NCBI RefSeq assembly: GCF_020447315.1
Contig: NZ_JAJADQ010000007.1
Span: 62,001-126,000 of the forward strand
Source of the DNA: Hymenobacter nitidus
Lineage (GTDB): Bacteria > Bacteroidota > Bacteroidia > Cytophagales > Hymenobacteraceae
DNA length: 64,000 nucleotides
Reading direction: 5' to 3'
The position numbers and the translations under genes are program-made. The notes under the pieces are model-generated. The model was not told the origin of the DNA. It saw only the letters and a list, made by a program, of their open reading frames with translations, and ran no database searches. Shown piece after piece: positions 42,638-51,700 of this stretch (position 1 is the stretch's first letter; each line of letters begins with the position of its first letter).

Positions 42638-43705
42638 ATGAATGCACTCGGAATTCAGTTGGGGTTGTCCTTTCTCTGGGCATTTTTGGTGGCACTCTTC
42701 GCGGTGCCCTCCATCATCTATATTGCCCACCTGAAGAATATGCTGGATACGCCCAACGTGCGTACCGTGCATGAGTCACTGACGCCCCGCCTGGGTGGCG
42801 TTGCCGTGTTTGCCGGCTTTATGTCGGCCCTCACCATCTTCGCCGACCTCGGCAATGGCATTCAGCAGTTGCTGGCCGGCTGCATCGTGCTGTTCTTCGT
42901 GGGCCTGAAAGACGACCTGGTCAGTATCTCAGTGTCGAAGAAGTTTGTGGGCCAGCTGCTGGCTACCGGCGTGGTCATGATTATGGCCGACATTCGCGTC
43001 ACCAGCTTCCAGGGCATTCTTGGCATTCACGAGCTGCCCATTGGTATCAGCTACGCCTTCACCTTTCTGGCCATTGTGGGCATCACCAATGCCATCAACC
43101 TCATTGACGGACTCGATGGGTTGGCCGGCACTATTGTGCTGATTATCACCAGCACCTATGGCTACTACTTTGCCCGCTACGGTGGTGCTGGCTACGGCAA
43201 CTACGTTTTTGTTTCGGTTTGCCTGATTGGAGGTATGCTGGGCTTTCTGCGCTACAATTTTCATCGGGCCAGCATCTTTATGGGCGACACCGGCTCCTTG
43301 GTCTGCGGCTTCATCGTCTCGATTCTGACCATTCAGTTCATCGAGATGGGCCTGCGCGTCGGCGACCCGTTCAGCACTTCTTCCCCGGCCGTGGCTATCG
43401 GCATTCTGTTCGTGCCGCTTTTCGATACGCTGCGCGTGTTTATCGTCCGGATGATGGCCGGCCGCTCGCCGTTTTCCCCCGATAAGAACCACGTTCACCA
43501 CCGTATTCTAGCCATGGGCTTCCAGCAAATCAGTACCGTAATGCTGCTGGGCCTGCTGAATCTGGTTGTTATTCTTTTTGTCATCAACTTCTCGGCTCTC
43601 GGCAACACGCTGCTGATTGGGGCACTGGTAGCCTTTTCAGTTCTGATCAGCATTTTCCTGGGGGTCTACCAGAGCCGAAGCGCGCAGCAGCGCGTTGCAT
43701 CCTAA
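42638..43705 (+). CDS. WecA/MraY-family undecaprenyl-phosphate sugar-1-phosphate transferase
   Basis: A 355-residue membrane protein with about 11 helices. ATG at 42638 is chosen over a TTG at 42623. Signature loops are DTPNVRTVHESLTPRLGG, VGLKDDLVSIS (metal Asp pair), NAINLIDGLDGLAG, FMGDTGSLVCG and SPDKNHVHHRIL. The last is the WecA-type HIHH-like loop, so this is not MraY proper. Expected reaction: UDP-HexNAc + undecaprenyl-P to undecaprenyl-PP-HexNAc + UMP, initiating O-antigen or other glycans. Its sugar cannot be told. Confidence 0.92.
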   Translation: MNALGIQLGLSFLWAFLVALFAVPSIIYIAHLKNMLDTPNVRTVHESLTPRLGGVAVFAGFMSALTIFADLGNGIQQLLAGCIVLFFVGLKDDLVSISVSKKFVGQLLATGVVMIMADIRVTSFQGILGIHELPIGISYAFTFLAIVGITNAINLIDGLDGLAGTIVLIITSTYGYYFARYGGAGYGNYVFVSVCLIGGMLGFLRYNFHRASIFMGDTGSLVCGFIVSILTIQFIEMGLRVGDPFSTSSPAVAIGILFVPLFDTLRVFIVRMMAGRSPFSPDKNHVHHRILAMGFQQISTVMLLGLLNLVVILFVINFSALGNTLLIGALVAFSVLISIFLGVYQSRSAQQRVAS

Positions 43706-43708
43706 CGT

Positions 43709-44905
43709 TTGACAGTATCTGTGTTACGGGTCAGGCAGGGCATCTACCGGCAACTAGTATGGCTGATTAGCTTTCTGTGGCTGCTGCCGCTGCCCGGTGC
43801 ATTTGCCGCCGAATACCGCCCGCTGCCCCCTACGCCTAAGCGGGGGCTGTCTGCCGATTGGCTGATTCACGATGCCGCGCGCAACCGTCTGGTTCTTTAC
43901 CTCCCCGATTACCACGCGCCGGCGCTGGCCTACTACCAGTGGGTATCCATCCAGCCGGGGCGCCCGTTGGCCATTACGTTTGCTGCTCCCAAGGGACTCA
44001 GCCTCTTCCTGAATAACCGGTTGGTCTTTACCGCCGCCACATCGGCTCCCTACACTCTCGATCTGACCAAGCTGTTGCCTGCGGGTTCGGCGCCAGGGCC
44101 GCATCTGCTGTGTATCTGGCATCCCGAAATAGCCCCCAACTTGGCTTCTTTTGTGAATGCCGTGCCGGTCGTCAAAGCCAGTAGGAGCCCGGTGGCCTCT
44201 GTAGCGGCCATGCCGTTGCCCCGTGGGCATCAGGGGCAGAACGTGTTCCTGAGCTTTCTGCTCCTGATTGGTTTGTTCTACGGGAGCATCCGGTCGGCTT
44301 ATCAGTCAGGTTTTGCCCGCATTTATCATTTCGAGGGCCTGTGGGGTAAAACCTCCAATGACCAGGACTTCCTGACGAAGCCGACCGTCACTTGGCTAAA
44401 CCTGCTGCTGGTCGTCGTCTTTTCGCTTTCCTTTGCTTTGCTGCTGGTAGCCATCCACACCAACATTCAGAGTATTATCATTCTGCGCCGACTTTTCGAC
44501 GTGCCCGAGTCGGCCATTATTGTGCGCGTACTGCTCTACGCCGCCCTGATTGTGGCCTTCGTGCTGGGTAAATACCTCTTTCTGGAGGTAATGGGCTATA
44601 TCTTCGACGTGACGCAGCTGGTTATGGTACAGTACCGGGAGTTTATGCGCACAATCTTATTTATGGGTCTTTTCCTGCCCGGCGTAATGCTGCTCTACCT
44701 CGGGCTGAACCAGACCCTGCCCGAAACAGTACTGTGGGTGTCCAACGGGGTGGTTTCCTTGATGTTGATTGGTACGGTCGTTCGCATCGCCCGGACGTTA
44801 CACCGCCGGGCGTCCCTACTAAATCTGCATTTGTTTTCGTACCTTTGCGCCACAGAAGTGATTCCCTTGATCGTTCTGCTCAAGTTGATAGTGTTCACCT
44901 ACTGA
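43709..44905 (+). CDS. DUF4271 domain membrane protein
   Basis: A 398-residue protein. The start is TTG 43709 or GTG 43721; no ATG fits. Signal peptide (LLPLPGAFAAEY), a periplasmic region (about 30-165), then about six helices with the DUF4271 core: GSIRSAYQSGFARIYHF, VVVFSLSFALLLVAI, YHR-like loops and VIPLIVLLKLIVF. Function unknown; the family is confined to Bacteroidota in my knowledge. It follows the WecA-like gene by 3 bases and precedes hemD by 72. Only the signal and C-terminal domain are evident. Confidence 0.85.
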   Translation: MTVSVLRVRQGIYRQLVWLISFLWLLPLPGAFAAEYRPLPPTPKRGLSADWLIHDAARNRLVLYLPDYHAPALAYYQWVSIQPGRPLAITFAAPKGLSLFLNNRLVFTAATSAPYTLDLTKLLPAGSAPGPHLLCIWHPEIAPNLASFVNAVPVVKASRSPVASVAAMPLPRGHQGQNVFLSFLLLIGLFYGSIRSAYQSGFARIYHFEGLWGKTSNDQDFLTKPTVTWLNLLLVVVFSLSFALLLVAIHTNIQSIIILRRLFDVPESAIIVRVLLYAALIVAFVLGKYLFLEVMGYIFDVTQLVMVQYREFMRTILFMGLFLPGVMLLYLGLNQTLPETVLWVSNGVVSLMLIGTVVRIARTLHRRASLLNLHLFSYLCATEVIPLIVLLKLIVFTY

Positions 44906-44977
44906 TCCGGCTTTAGCAGGAGCCTTCTATTACTCCCAGCGCCGCCTTATTGCCCTAGCTTTACTTTTTTCTACCCT

Positions 44978-45808
44978 ATGGCCGAGAGCACAGACAAACC
45001 GGGAACGGGCCGTCATGCCAAGCGTATCTCCAGCATTCTGGTTACCCAGCCTAAGCCCACCAACGACGTCTCCCCTTACTTTGCCATTGCTGAGAAGTAT
45101 GGTATTAAGGTTGATTTCCGCGAGTTTATTCAGGTTGACCCCGTTTCGTATAAAGATTTTCGCAAAGAGAAAGTCAATATTGCGGAACACACGGCTGTGA
45201 TTTTTACCAGCCGCAATGCGGTGGACCACTTCTTCCGCATTTGCCAGGAAGCCAAGCTTGAGATGCCAGCGGAGATGAAGTATTTCTGTATCTCCGAGCA
45301 GACCGCTAACTATCTGCAGAAGTACATCGTGCTGCGTAAGCGCAAGCTGTTTGTCGGACAGCGTACGGCTGCCGACCTCTTCGATGTGATTAAAAAGCAC
45401 AAGGGCGAAAAGTTCTTGTATCCCTGCTCCGATATCCGCAAAGACGATATTCCGGAGTTTATGCGGGCCAACAACTTCAAGTTTACGGAGGCGGTAATTT
45501 ACCATACCGTTGCCAGCGACCTGTCTGACCTCTCCGATGTGAAGTACGACTGCATCGCCTTCTTCAGTCCCTCCGGGATTAGCTCGCTCTTTATCAATTT
45601 CCCTGATTTCGAGCAGAATGGTACCCGTATAGCTGCCTTTGGCCCTACTACTGCCAAAGCTGTGCTCGACGCCGGGCTTGAGTTAGACATTGAAGCGCCC
45701 CAGCCGAATGCTCCGTCAATGACCGGAGCCATAGAGGCTTACATCCGTTTGCATCACGGACCGGATGTCGGAAAAGAGAAAAATAAAAGCGGCAAACAGA
45801 ACGTTTAG
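44978..45808 (+). CDS. hemD: Uroporphyrinogen-III synthase (HemD)
   Basis: A 276-residue protein. It begins with a charged leader, then the two-lobed HemD fold: ILVTQPKPTNDVSPYFAIAE, TAVIFTSRNAVDHFFRICQ, YFCISEQTANYLQKY, and in the second lobe IAFFSPSGISSLF and RIAAFGPTTAKAVLDAGL. Known reaction: cyclisation of hydroxymethylbilane with D-ring inversion in tetrapyrrole synthesis. A Bacteroidota HemD usually stands away from hemC, as here. It ends in a strong terminator upstream of the T9SS genes. A possible internal -7 box (TACCTTTG, 44840-44847) lies in the preceding gene. Confidence 0.9.
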   Translation: MAESTDKPGTGRHAKRISSILVTQPKPTNDVSPYFAIAEKYGIKVDFREFIQVDPVSYKDFRKEKVNIAEHTAVIFTSRNAVDHFFRICQEAKLEMPAEMKYFCISEQTANYLQKYIVLRKRKLFVGQRTAADLFDVIKKHKGEKFLYPCSDIRKDDIPEFMRANNFKFTEAVIYHTVASDLSDLSDVKYDCIAFFSPSGISSLFINFPDFEQNGTRIAAFGPTTAKAVLDAGLELDIEAPQPNAPSMTGAIEAYIRLHHGPDVGKEKNKSGKQNV

Positions 45809-45816
45809 TGCGTAAG

Positions 45817-45852
45817 ACAAGCGGAAGTGCTCCCAAAGGCACTTCCGCTTGT
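45817..45852 (+). terminator. hemD terminator
   Basis: A 14-bp perfect stem (acaagcggaagtgc / gcacttccgcttgt) with an 8-base loop, followed by tttttt. Confidence 0.92.
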
Positions 45853-45863
45853 TTTTTTCGCGG

Positions 45864-45894
45864 TTTGTTGCGCATGGTTTTTTCCATACATTTG
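45864..45894 (+). promoter_or_regulatory. Promoter of porP/sprF
   Basis: TTTG (45864-45867), 19 bases, then TACATTTG (45887-45894). Excellent match to the Bacteroidota consensus; leader about 50 bases. Confidence 0.75.
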
Positions 45895-45949
45895 GAAACA
45901 CCTACGTTGGCCCACCCGAGCCCTAACAGACCACTAATCAATCAGTTCT

Positions 45950-46942
45950 ATGAAGAGAACTTTACTTTCTGTATTGCTGACCTCAGCAATTTTCTCTACT
46001 GCCTTCGCTCAGCAGCAGCCCCAATTCAGCCACTACGGCTTTAACGGGATGTACCTGAACCCTGCCTACGCCGGTATAAAAGGTCAGGGGGATATCACCA
46101 CGCTGGGGCGCTATCAGTACTTAGGTTACGACGGGTCATTCGACGACGGGGGCTCTCCTCAAACCTACGCTCTGAGCGCCTCCCTGCCGGTAGCTGCTAT
46201 TGGCGGGGGCGTTGGCCTGAGCATCTTCCGGGATAAGATAGGTGAGGCCAGTATTACTAACGTACAGCTGTCCTACTCCAAACATATCAAAGTAGGGGAG
46301 GGTATGTTAGGTCTCGGCGTTCAGGGGATTTTAAACCACTTGGGCAAAGGAGAGTACCGCACGGCCGATGAGCGTGTCGATAACAGTGTGCCCAGGAATG
46401 GCTCTGACCAGAAGTTTGACACAGGAATAGGGGTCTGGTACGAATCAGACAAACTGTACGCGGGTTTAAGCGCCAATAATTTGCTGCGTTCCGAGTACCG
46501 TTTTAAGAGTGTTGGAGGAGAAAACAGTGCCAAGGCTATCGGTGAGAACCATGCGTATCTCACCGCTGGCTACAATATCGAAGCTACTTCTTCCGTTGTA
46601 GTTACCCCCACAGTGCTTGTAAAGATGGTACTGCCCGGCAAATTCGGCGATAATAATAAATTCAACTTGCAGAACAACTCCTACGAAGGTGGTGTTCGGG
46701 CTACGATCAACGATAAGTTCTGGGGAGGCGTGGGGTACCGTTACGATGAATCAATTACCGGTTTATTAGGCATGAGCTTTGCTAAAGACAATGCTTTGCG
46801 CTTCGGCTATGCCTTCGACTTTATTGCATTTAATCAAGACGCGCGTGCATTCAGCTCCCACGAAATCATGCTCTCCTACCGCTTGCCCAAGCCAGGGCTG
46901 GCCACTCGTCCAGCTATCCGTACTCCTCGCTACAGCTTCTAA
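45950..46942 (+). CDS. porP: PorP/SprF family T9SS outer membrane protein
   Basis: A 330-residue protein with a signal peptide (LTSAIFSTAFAQ). The family signature follows: QPQFSHYGFNGMYLNPAYAG (about 23-42) and then a series of strands for a beta-barrel (VGLSIFRDKIGEASITNVQL, FRFKS-like turns) to a C-terminal IMLSYRLPKPG. Known role: PorP/SprF proteins link T9SS substrates with type B sorting domains or the PorKLMN complex to the outer membrane. It has its own promoter and precedes gldKLMN, the classical porPKLMN order. Confidence 0.9.
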   Translation: MKRTLLSVLLTSAIFSTAFAQQQPQFSHYGFNGMYLNPAYAGIKGQGDITTLGRYQYLGYDGSFDDGGSPQTYALSASLPVAAIGGGVGLSIFRDKIGEASITNVQLSYSKHIKVGEGMLGLGVQGILNHLGKGEYRTADERVDNSVPRNGSDQKFDTGIGVWYESDKLYAGLSANNLLRSEYRFKSVGGENSAKAIGENHAYLTAGYNIEATSSVVVTPTVLVKMVLPGKFGDNNKFNLQNNSYEGGVRATINDKFWGGVGYRYDESITGLLGMSFAKDNALRFGYAFDFIAFNQDARAFSSHEIMLSYRLPKPGLATRPAIRTPRYSF

Positions 46943-47088
46943 TTCTAGGGGCGTTTTCCAGGATTGTTGGGTGGTTGATTGCGTATCTGATGAATCAAGA
47001 GGGGCATTTACACTAACTCATTGCTTTCCATCGTTTAACCGGTATCCGTACCAGTTCGTAGACAAAAGGCAAGCATTGAGCGACAGGC

Positions 47089-47119
47089 TTGCGAGCGAGC
47101 GTAATATTCGCTAGATTTG
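47089..47119 (+). promoter_or_regulatory. Promoter of gldKLMN
   Basis: TTG (47089-47091), 20 bases, then TAGATTTG (47112-47119), 60 bases before the gldK ATG. Confidence 0.7.
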
Positions 47120-47179
47120 CCGGCTCATTAAATTGTAATCTTAGGGTATCGCCGCCTGAACAGTCTTTTTTTCCTTAAC

Positions 47180-48184
47180 ATGAACAAGTTTCTCGTATTG
47201 CCCCTAGTAGCCCTCTCGGCGCTGTTTCTGGGAGGCTGTGGTTTCGGCAAAGGACCGCAAGGCGATTTGGTCGGAGCGGAGGACCGCCCCGAGTTCAATC
47301 CCCAGGAGGTGCCTTTCGGCATGGTTCCTTGCCCCGGCGGAACCTTCCATATGGGTCAGACCGATCAGGATATATCTGCCTCTATGGTTAACATGAACAA
47401 GCAGGTGACTATCGCCGGCTTCTACATGGATGAAACCGAAATTACTAACAATGAATACCGTCAGTTTATGAATGCCATCCGGCAGGATTCAATTGACGTT
47501 CTCGGCGAAGAGTATGTAATGACTGAGCTCTATCCCGATACCACGGTATGGGTGCGCGACTTCACCTATCATATGGGTGACCCGCTGATGGAGTACTACT
47601 ATACTCACCCCGCCTTCGATGACTACCCAGTAGTAGGTGTTGACTGGTTTGCCGCTAAGTATTTCTGCAACTGGCGCACCAAAAACAAAAATGCTGCTAA
47701 CGCCGAAGCTGGCTTAGCTCCCACTCCCAACTTCCGTCTGCCCTCCGAGGCCGAATGGGAATACGCCGCCCGCGGTGGCCGTGACTTGGCTACTTACCCC
47801 TGGGGCGGTCCTTACCTGCGCAACTCCAAAGGTTGCATGCTGGCGAATTTCAAGCCCGGCCGCGGTGACTATGCCAGCGATGGATATGCTTACACAGCTC
47901 CAGTAGGTGCCTTCTTCCCGAATGACTTTGGCCTGTACGACATGTCGGGCAACGTATCGGAATGGTGCGATGATGCTTACATGGAGGCATCGGTGCCAGT
48001 GGTTTGGGATATGAACCCAACGAACCCTGATGACAATGAGCCCCGCAAAGTAGTGCGTGGCGGTTCCTGGAAAGACATTTCTTACTTCTTGGAGACTGGC
48101 ACTCGGAACTTCGAATACCAGGATTCTGCTCGCTCTTACATTGGTTTCCGGACGGCTATGATCCAAATCGGTTCAGCTCTCTAG
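47180..48184 (+). CDS. gldK: GldK/PorK T9SS ring lipoprotein
   Basis: A 334-residue protein. Lipoprotein signal (LVALSALFLGGC, Cys 20), then a formylglycine-enzyme-like (SUMF1) domain: MVPCPGGTFHMGQTDQD, DETEITNNEYRQFM, FRLPSEAEWEYAARGGRD, YDMSGNVSEWCDDAY, VRGGSWKDISY. Known role: GldK/PorK with GldN/PorN builds the periplasmic ring of the T9SS under the outer membrane. The domain is structural, not an active sulfatase-modifying enzyme. GldJ, the paralogue in gliding species, is shorter or elsewhere; I call this GldK because gldL follows 71 bases later. Confidence 0.92.
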   Translation: MNKFLVLPLVALSALFLGGCGFGKGPQGDLVGAEDRPEFNPQEVPFGMVPCPGGTFHMGQTDQDISASMVNMNKQVTIAGFYMDETEITNNEYRQFMNAIRQDSIDVLGEEYVMTELYPDTTVWVRDFTYHMGDPLMEYYYTHPAFDDYPVVGVDWFAAKYFCNWRTKNKNAANAEAGLAPTPNFRLPSEAEWEYAARGGRDLATYPWGGPYLRNSKGCMLANFKPGRGDYASDGYAYTAPVGAFFPNDFGLYDMSGNVSEWCDDAYMEASVPVVWDMNPTNPDDNEPRKVVRGGSWKDISYFLETGTRNFEYQDSARSYIGFRTAMIQIGSAL

Positions 48185-48255
48185 CGAAAACTCAATACTC
48201 GCATCCCCCCTCGCTTTTACATCATCACACAACATTTTTTCAATTTCAAATTCAA

Positions 48256-49062
48256 ATGGCAGCAAAAGGCGGAAGTTTCCTGTATGACGTGGTTATGCCT
48301 AAGGTGTACGGCATCGGGGCCGCAGTCGTAATCGTCGGGGCTTTGTTTAAAATTCAGCACTGGGATGGCGCTAGCGAAATGCTAATCGTTGGTCTTGGCA
48401 CTGAAGCACTGATTTTCTTACTGAGTGCTTTCCAGCCTGCTTCGCACGAGCCGGATTGGTCATTGGTTTACCCAGAGTTGAGCGAGGGCTATGACCCATC
48501 GACGAATAGCAACAGCTTCTCGGCCGACAACAACAGCAAGGGCCTAACCAAGAAGTTGGACGACATGCTGAAGGATGCCAACGTAACTCCAGAGGCTATT
48601 TCCTCGCTGGGTGCTGGTCTGAACCGTCTGTCGACGACAACTCAGCAGTTGTCTTCCTTGGGCGACGCTACCAACGCTACGGAAGAGTACACGACTAAAG
48701 TTCGCTCCGCGGCTCAGTCGCTGGAGAAAATCAACAGTGCTTACTCGAACACGGTAGAGGCCATCACAGCCATGTCGAGTGCTACGGCTGATGCCAAGGA
48801 GTATCACCTGCAGGTGCAGAACGTAACCAAGAACTTGGGCGCCCTGAATGCCGTGTACGAAATGGAACTGCAGGATGCCAACACGCACCTGAAGTCCATG
48901 AACAAGTTCTATGGCACCCTGAGCCAGGCTATGGAAAACCTGACCGAAGCTGGCAAGGAAACCGACCAGTTCAAGCAGGAAGTAACGCAGCTGACCAGCA
49001 ACCTGGGTTCGTTGAACCGGGTGTATGGCAACATGCTGAATGCTATGCGCGCTACCAGCTAA
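48256..49062 (+). CDS. gldL: GldL/PorL T9SS motor subunit
   Basis: A 268-residue protein. Two N-terminal helices (YGIGAAVVIVGALFKIQHW and MLIVGLGTEALIFLLSAF) form a membrane hairpin. E50 in the second helix corresponds to the Glu that is needed for proton-driven rotation in studied GldL (about Glu49). The rest is a cytoplasmic coiled coil (about 85-268). Known role: the pentameric stator of the GldLM motor, which powers T9SS and gliding by proton flow. Confidence 0.95.
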   Translation: MAAKGGSFLYDVVMPKVYGIGAAVVIVGALFKIQHWDGASEMLIVGLGTEALIFLLSAFQPASHEPDWSLVYPELSEGYDPSTNSNSFSADNNSKGLTKKLDDMLKDANVTPEAISSLGAGLNRLSTTTQQLSSLGDATNATEEYTTKVRSAAQSLEKINSAYSNTVEAITAMSSATADAKEYHLQVQNVTKNLGALNAVYEMELQDANTHLKSMNKFYGTLSQAMENLTEAGKETDQFKQEVTQLTSNLGSLNRVYGNMLNAMRATS

Positions 49063-49117
49063 TTTGGTAGCAGCGATACTAATTTCCGTCCACTACATAT
49101 AGATTAGGCACGACACG

Positions 49118-50698
49118 ATGGCGGGAGGAAAAGAAACTCCAAGGCAGAAGATGATTGGCATGATGTACCTAGTACTGACTGCTCTTCTAGCCCTTCAGGT
49201 AAACTCGGCAATATTGCTCAAATTCAAGTTCCTCGACGATAGCCTTTCTGCTATTAACAATAAGGTGTCGAAGTCGAACGATGGTACGGTTAAGGGTATT
49301 CAGGCGCAGGTTGAGAAAAACCGCAATCAAGCCTCTGACCTAGCCGTTCTAAAGCAAAGCGAAGAAATTCGCAAGACAACTCAGGAGATGATTACCTACC
49401 TGGGTTCAGTACGTGAAAAACTCTTGGCTGCCACCGAAAACACGGGCAAAAATGAGTTTAAGAACATGAGTGCTGAAGACAAAGTCGCTAGCACCATGTT
49501 GGGTGGCAAGAAGGACGGTATTGCTTACGATATGAAGAACAAGCTCAATGCTTATTCTACTTATATCCAGAAGTACGTTCCTGGTATTGCTCCTCTGGCA
49601 CTTGATGCCAAGGATGACCCAATGGTTACGGATAAAGAGCAGCGGAATAAGAACTTCGCTGAGCTGAACTTCGAAAACACCCCAGTAGTAGCTGCTCTGG
49701 CCACTCTTTCCCAGAAAGAAGCTGAGGTGCTGAAGTACGAATCGGATGCTCTTGCCGCACAGTCGGCAAAAGTAGGTGGCAACATCATCGTATTCGACAA
49801 AGTTGGTGCATTCGCCAGTGCTGAGTCGAACACGGTAGCCGCTGGCACCAAGTACAAAGCTGAGCTGTTTCTGACGGCTTCGGCCACGGGCCTGAAGCCC
49901 TCGATGACCCTGAACGGCAGCCCGCTGGCAGTTGGTCCCGATGGCAAAGGCAAAGTGGAATTCACGGCTCGTCCCGGCTCGTTTGATGCTGCTGGCAATG
50001 CTAAAGCTCAGTGGACTGGTACGATCCGCTTCAAGCAGAACGGCCGCGACACGACCTTCAAGGTGACGGTTCCCTACACGGTAACCAAGCCCGTAATGCA
50101 GATTCAGTCGGCTTCGGTGCAGGCTCTGTATTTCAAGTGTGGCAACAAGCTGAGCGTACAGGTACCTGCTTTGGGTGCCCAGTACAAGCCTAGCTTCTCT
50201 GCTTCCGGTGCTTCGGTTATTTCGGGTTCGAAAACGGGTGATGTAACGTTGGTGCCCAACTCACGTGAAGTAACTCTGAGCGTAAGCAGCAGCGGCAACG
50301 CTATTGGCTCGCAGACCTTCCAGGTTCGTCCCATTCCTAAGCCCGAGATTAAGTGCATCGTAGGTGGCCGTGAGGCTAACGAAAAGCAAGGCACCCCGAT
50401 TACCGCAGTCCGTAACATGAGCCTGAAGGCTGTGCCGGACGCTGGTTTCGCTACCTTCCTTCCTGATGATGCCCGGTACCGCGTAACCCGTTACGAAGTG
50501 ACTCTGGTACGTGGTAAGCGTCCTGCTATTCCAACCCGTACCATCAGCGGCCCTGAGGCCAACCTGTCGGATGTAGTAAACTCGGCTCGTGAAGGCGACC
50601 GTCTCTACATCGAAGTGAAAGAGGTTCGTCGTTTGAACTTCCAGGATCAGCAGGAAGAAGTTAACGTAGCGAAGCAGTTCAATATTCCGTTGCTGTAA
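49118..50698 (+). CDS. gldM: GldM/PorM T9SS motor subunit
   Basis: A 526-residue protein. Begins MAGGKETPRQKMIGMMYLVL; the single helix (MIGMMYLVLTALLALQV) places the rest in the periplasm. Four beta-rich domains follow in order (about 35-225, 226-320, 321-405, 406-526), as known for GldM: SVREKLLAATENTGKNEF, GGNIIVFDKVGAFA, KPVMQIQSASVQALYFKCGN, KPEIKCIVGGREANEKQGTP. Known role: the central shaft that crosses the periplasm and pushes the GldKN ring. Starts 55 bases after gldL. Confidence 0.96.
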   Translation: MAGGKETPRQKMIGMMYLVLTALLALQVNSAILLKFKFLDDSLSAINNKVSKSNDGTVKGIQAQVEKNRNQASDLAVLKQSEEIRKTTQEMITYLGSVREKLLAATENTGKNEFKNMSAEDKVASTMLGGKKDGIAYDMKNKLNAYSTYIQKYVPGIAPLALDAKDDPMVTDKEQRNKNFAELNFENTPVVAALATLSQKEAEVLKYESDALAAQSAKVGGNIIVFDKVGAFASAESNTVAAGTKYKAELFLTASATGLKPSMTLNGSPLAVGPDGKGKVEFTARPGSFDAAGNAKAQWTGTIRFKQNGRDTTFKVTVPYTVTKPVMQIQSASVQALYFKCGNKLSVQVPALGAQYKPSFSASGASVISGSKTGDVTLVPNSREVTLSVSSSGNAIGSQTFQVRPIPKPEIKCIVGGREANEKQGTPITAVRNMSLKAVPDAGFATFLPDDARYRVTRYEVTLVRGKRPAIPTRTISGPEANLSDVVNSAREGDRLYIEVKEVRRLNFQDQQEEVNVAKQFNIPLL

Positions 50699-50745
50699 GC
50701 GTTATTCATCTGAACTAACTGCAGCGCTTTTTTGATTACCACGGT

Positions 50746-51633
50746 ATGAACAAATTCCTTTCCTTCGCCGCTTTGGCGGCCAGCCTGACGCTGTCGGTCT
50801 CAGCATCGGCTCAGGAGCAAGCTACGACCGCCAGCAGCAACGGCTCGTATCGCCCGATTCCTAATTCGGATATCATGTTCCGGAAGACGATCTGGCGTGC
50901 GGTTGACCTTCGCGAAAAGCAGAACAAGCCAATGTTCTCGGAGGGCAAAGAAATCAGCCGGGTAATCATGGAAGCCGTGAAACGCGGTGAACTTCAGGCT
51001 TACCGCAATGACTCGCTGACTTCTACCTTCACTCCTACGGAAGTATCCGGCCGGATGTCGTATGTAGAAGCTAGCGCCGGTCTGAGCGAAGAAGAGAAGG
51101 CCGCTGGTTTCAGCGAAGAAAGCACCGACGATGATTGGGGCACGCCCAAAGCCAAGGGTAAAAAGGGCAAGACGGCTGCCAAGCCTAAAGCTCCTGCTGC
51201 GCCCCCAAGCTATGAGTACCGTTACAAGGACTTGTATCAGATGGAATTGAAGGAGGATATGATCTTTGACAAGAAACGGTCACGGATGTATCACGATATC
51301 AAAACCGTTACGCTGCTGGTTCCTTCGACGCTCAGTTCCAACGTATCGGGTATTGAAACTCCAATTGGGACGTTCAAGTATAGCGACTTGGTTCGGGTGT
51401 TCCGCGCTAACCCTGATAAGGCTATCTGGTTTAACTCGCAGAACGATGCTCAGCATAAGAACCTGGCTGACGCGTTTGAGCTCTGGTTGTTTAACTCCTA
51501 CATCGTAAAGGTGTCGAACCCCAACGACTCTCGTCTCGACGAAGTGTATGGTGGTCCTCAGCAAGGCGTTCTGGCTGCTCAGCAGGCCGCGTCTGACCTT
51601 ATCGAGTATGAGTACAACCTCTGGAGCTTCTAA
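50746..51633 (+). CDS. gldN: GldN/PorN T9SS ring protein
   Basis: A 295-residue protein. Signal peptide (ASLTLSVSASAQ), a GldN core beginning PIPNSDIMFRKTIWRAVDL and EGKEISRVIMEAVKRGELQ, a Lys/Ala/Pro-rich insertion (about 130-150), YKDLYQMELKEDMIFDKKRS and LWLFNSYIVKVSNPNDSRLD. Known role: the partner of GldK in the periplasmic T9SS ring. Last gene of the cluster; ends at a strong bidirectional terminator facing uvrC. Confidence 0.95.
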   Translation: MNKFLSFAALAASLTLSVSASAQEQATTASSNGSYRPIPNSDIMFRKTIWRAVDLREKQNKPMFSEGKEISRVIMEAVKRGELQAYRNDSLTSTFTPTEVSGRMSYVEASAGLSEEEKAAGFSEESTDDDWGTPKAKGKKGKTAAKPKAPAAPPSYEYRYKDLYQMELKEDMIFDKKRSRMYHDIKTVTLLVPSTLSSNVSGIETPIGTFKYSDLVRVFRANPDKAIWFNSQNDAQHKNLADAFELWLFNSYIVKVSNPNDSRLDEVYGGPQQGVLAAQQAASDLIEYEYNLWSF

Positions 51634-51654
51634 TAGCTGTCTAGGATTACATAA

Positions 51655-51690
51655 CAAAAAAACCCTTGCTCGTGAGCAAGGGTTTTTTTG
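51655..51690. terminator. Bidirectional terminator between gldN and uvrC
   Basis: A 17-bp perfect stem (caaaaaaacccttgctc / gagcaagggtttttttg) with a 2-base loop. T-runs on both strands. Confidence 0.95.
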
Positions 51691-51700
51691 TTGCTGAAGG

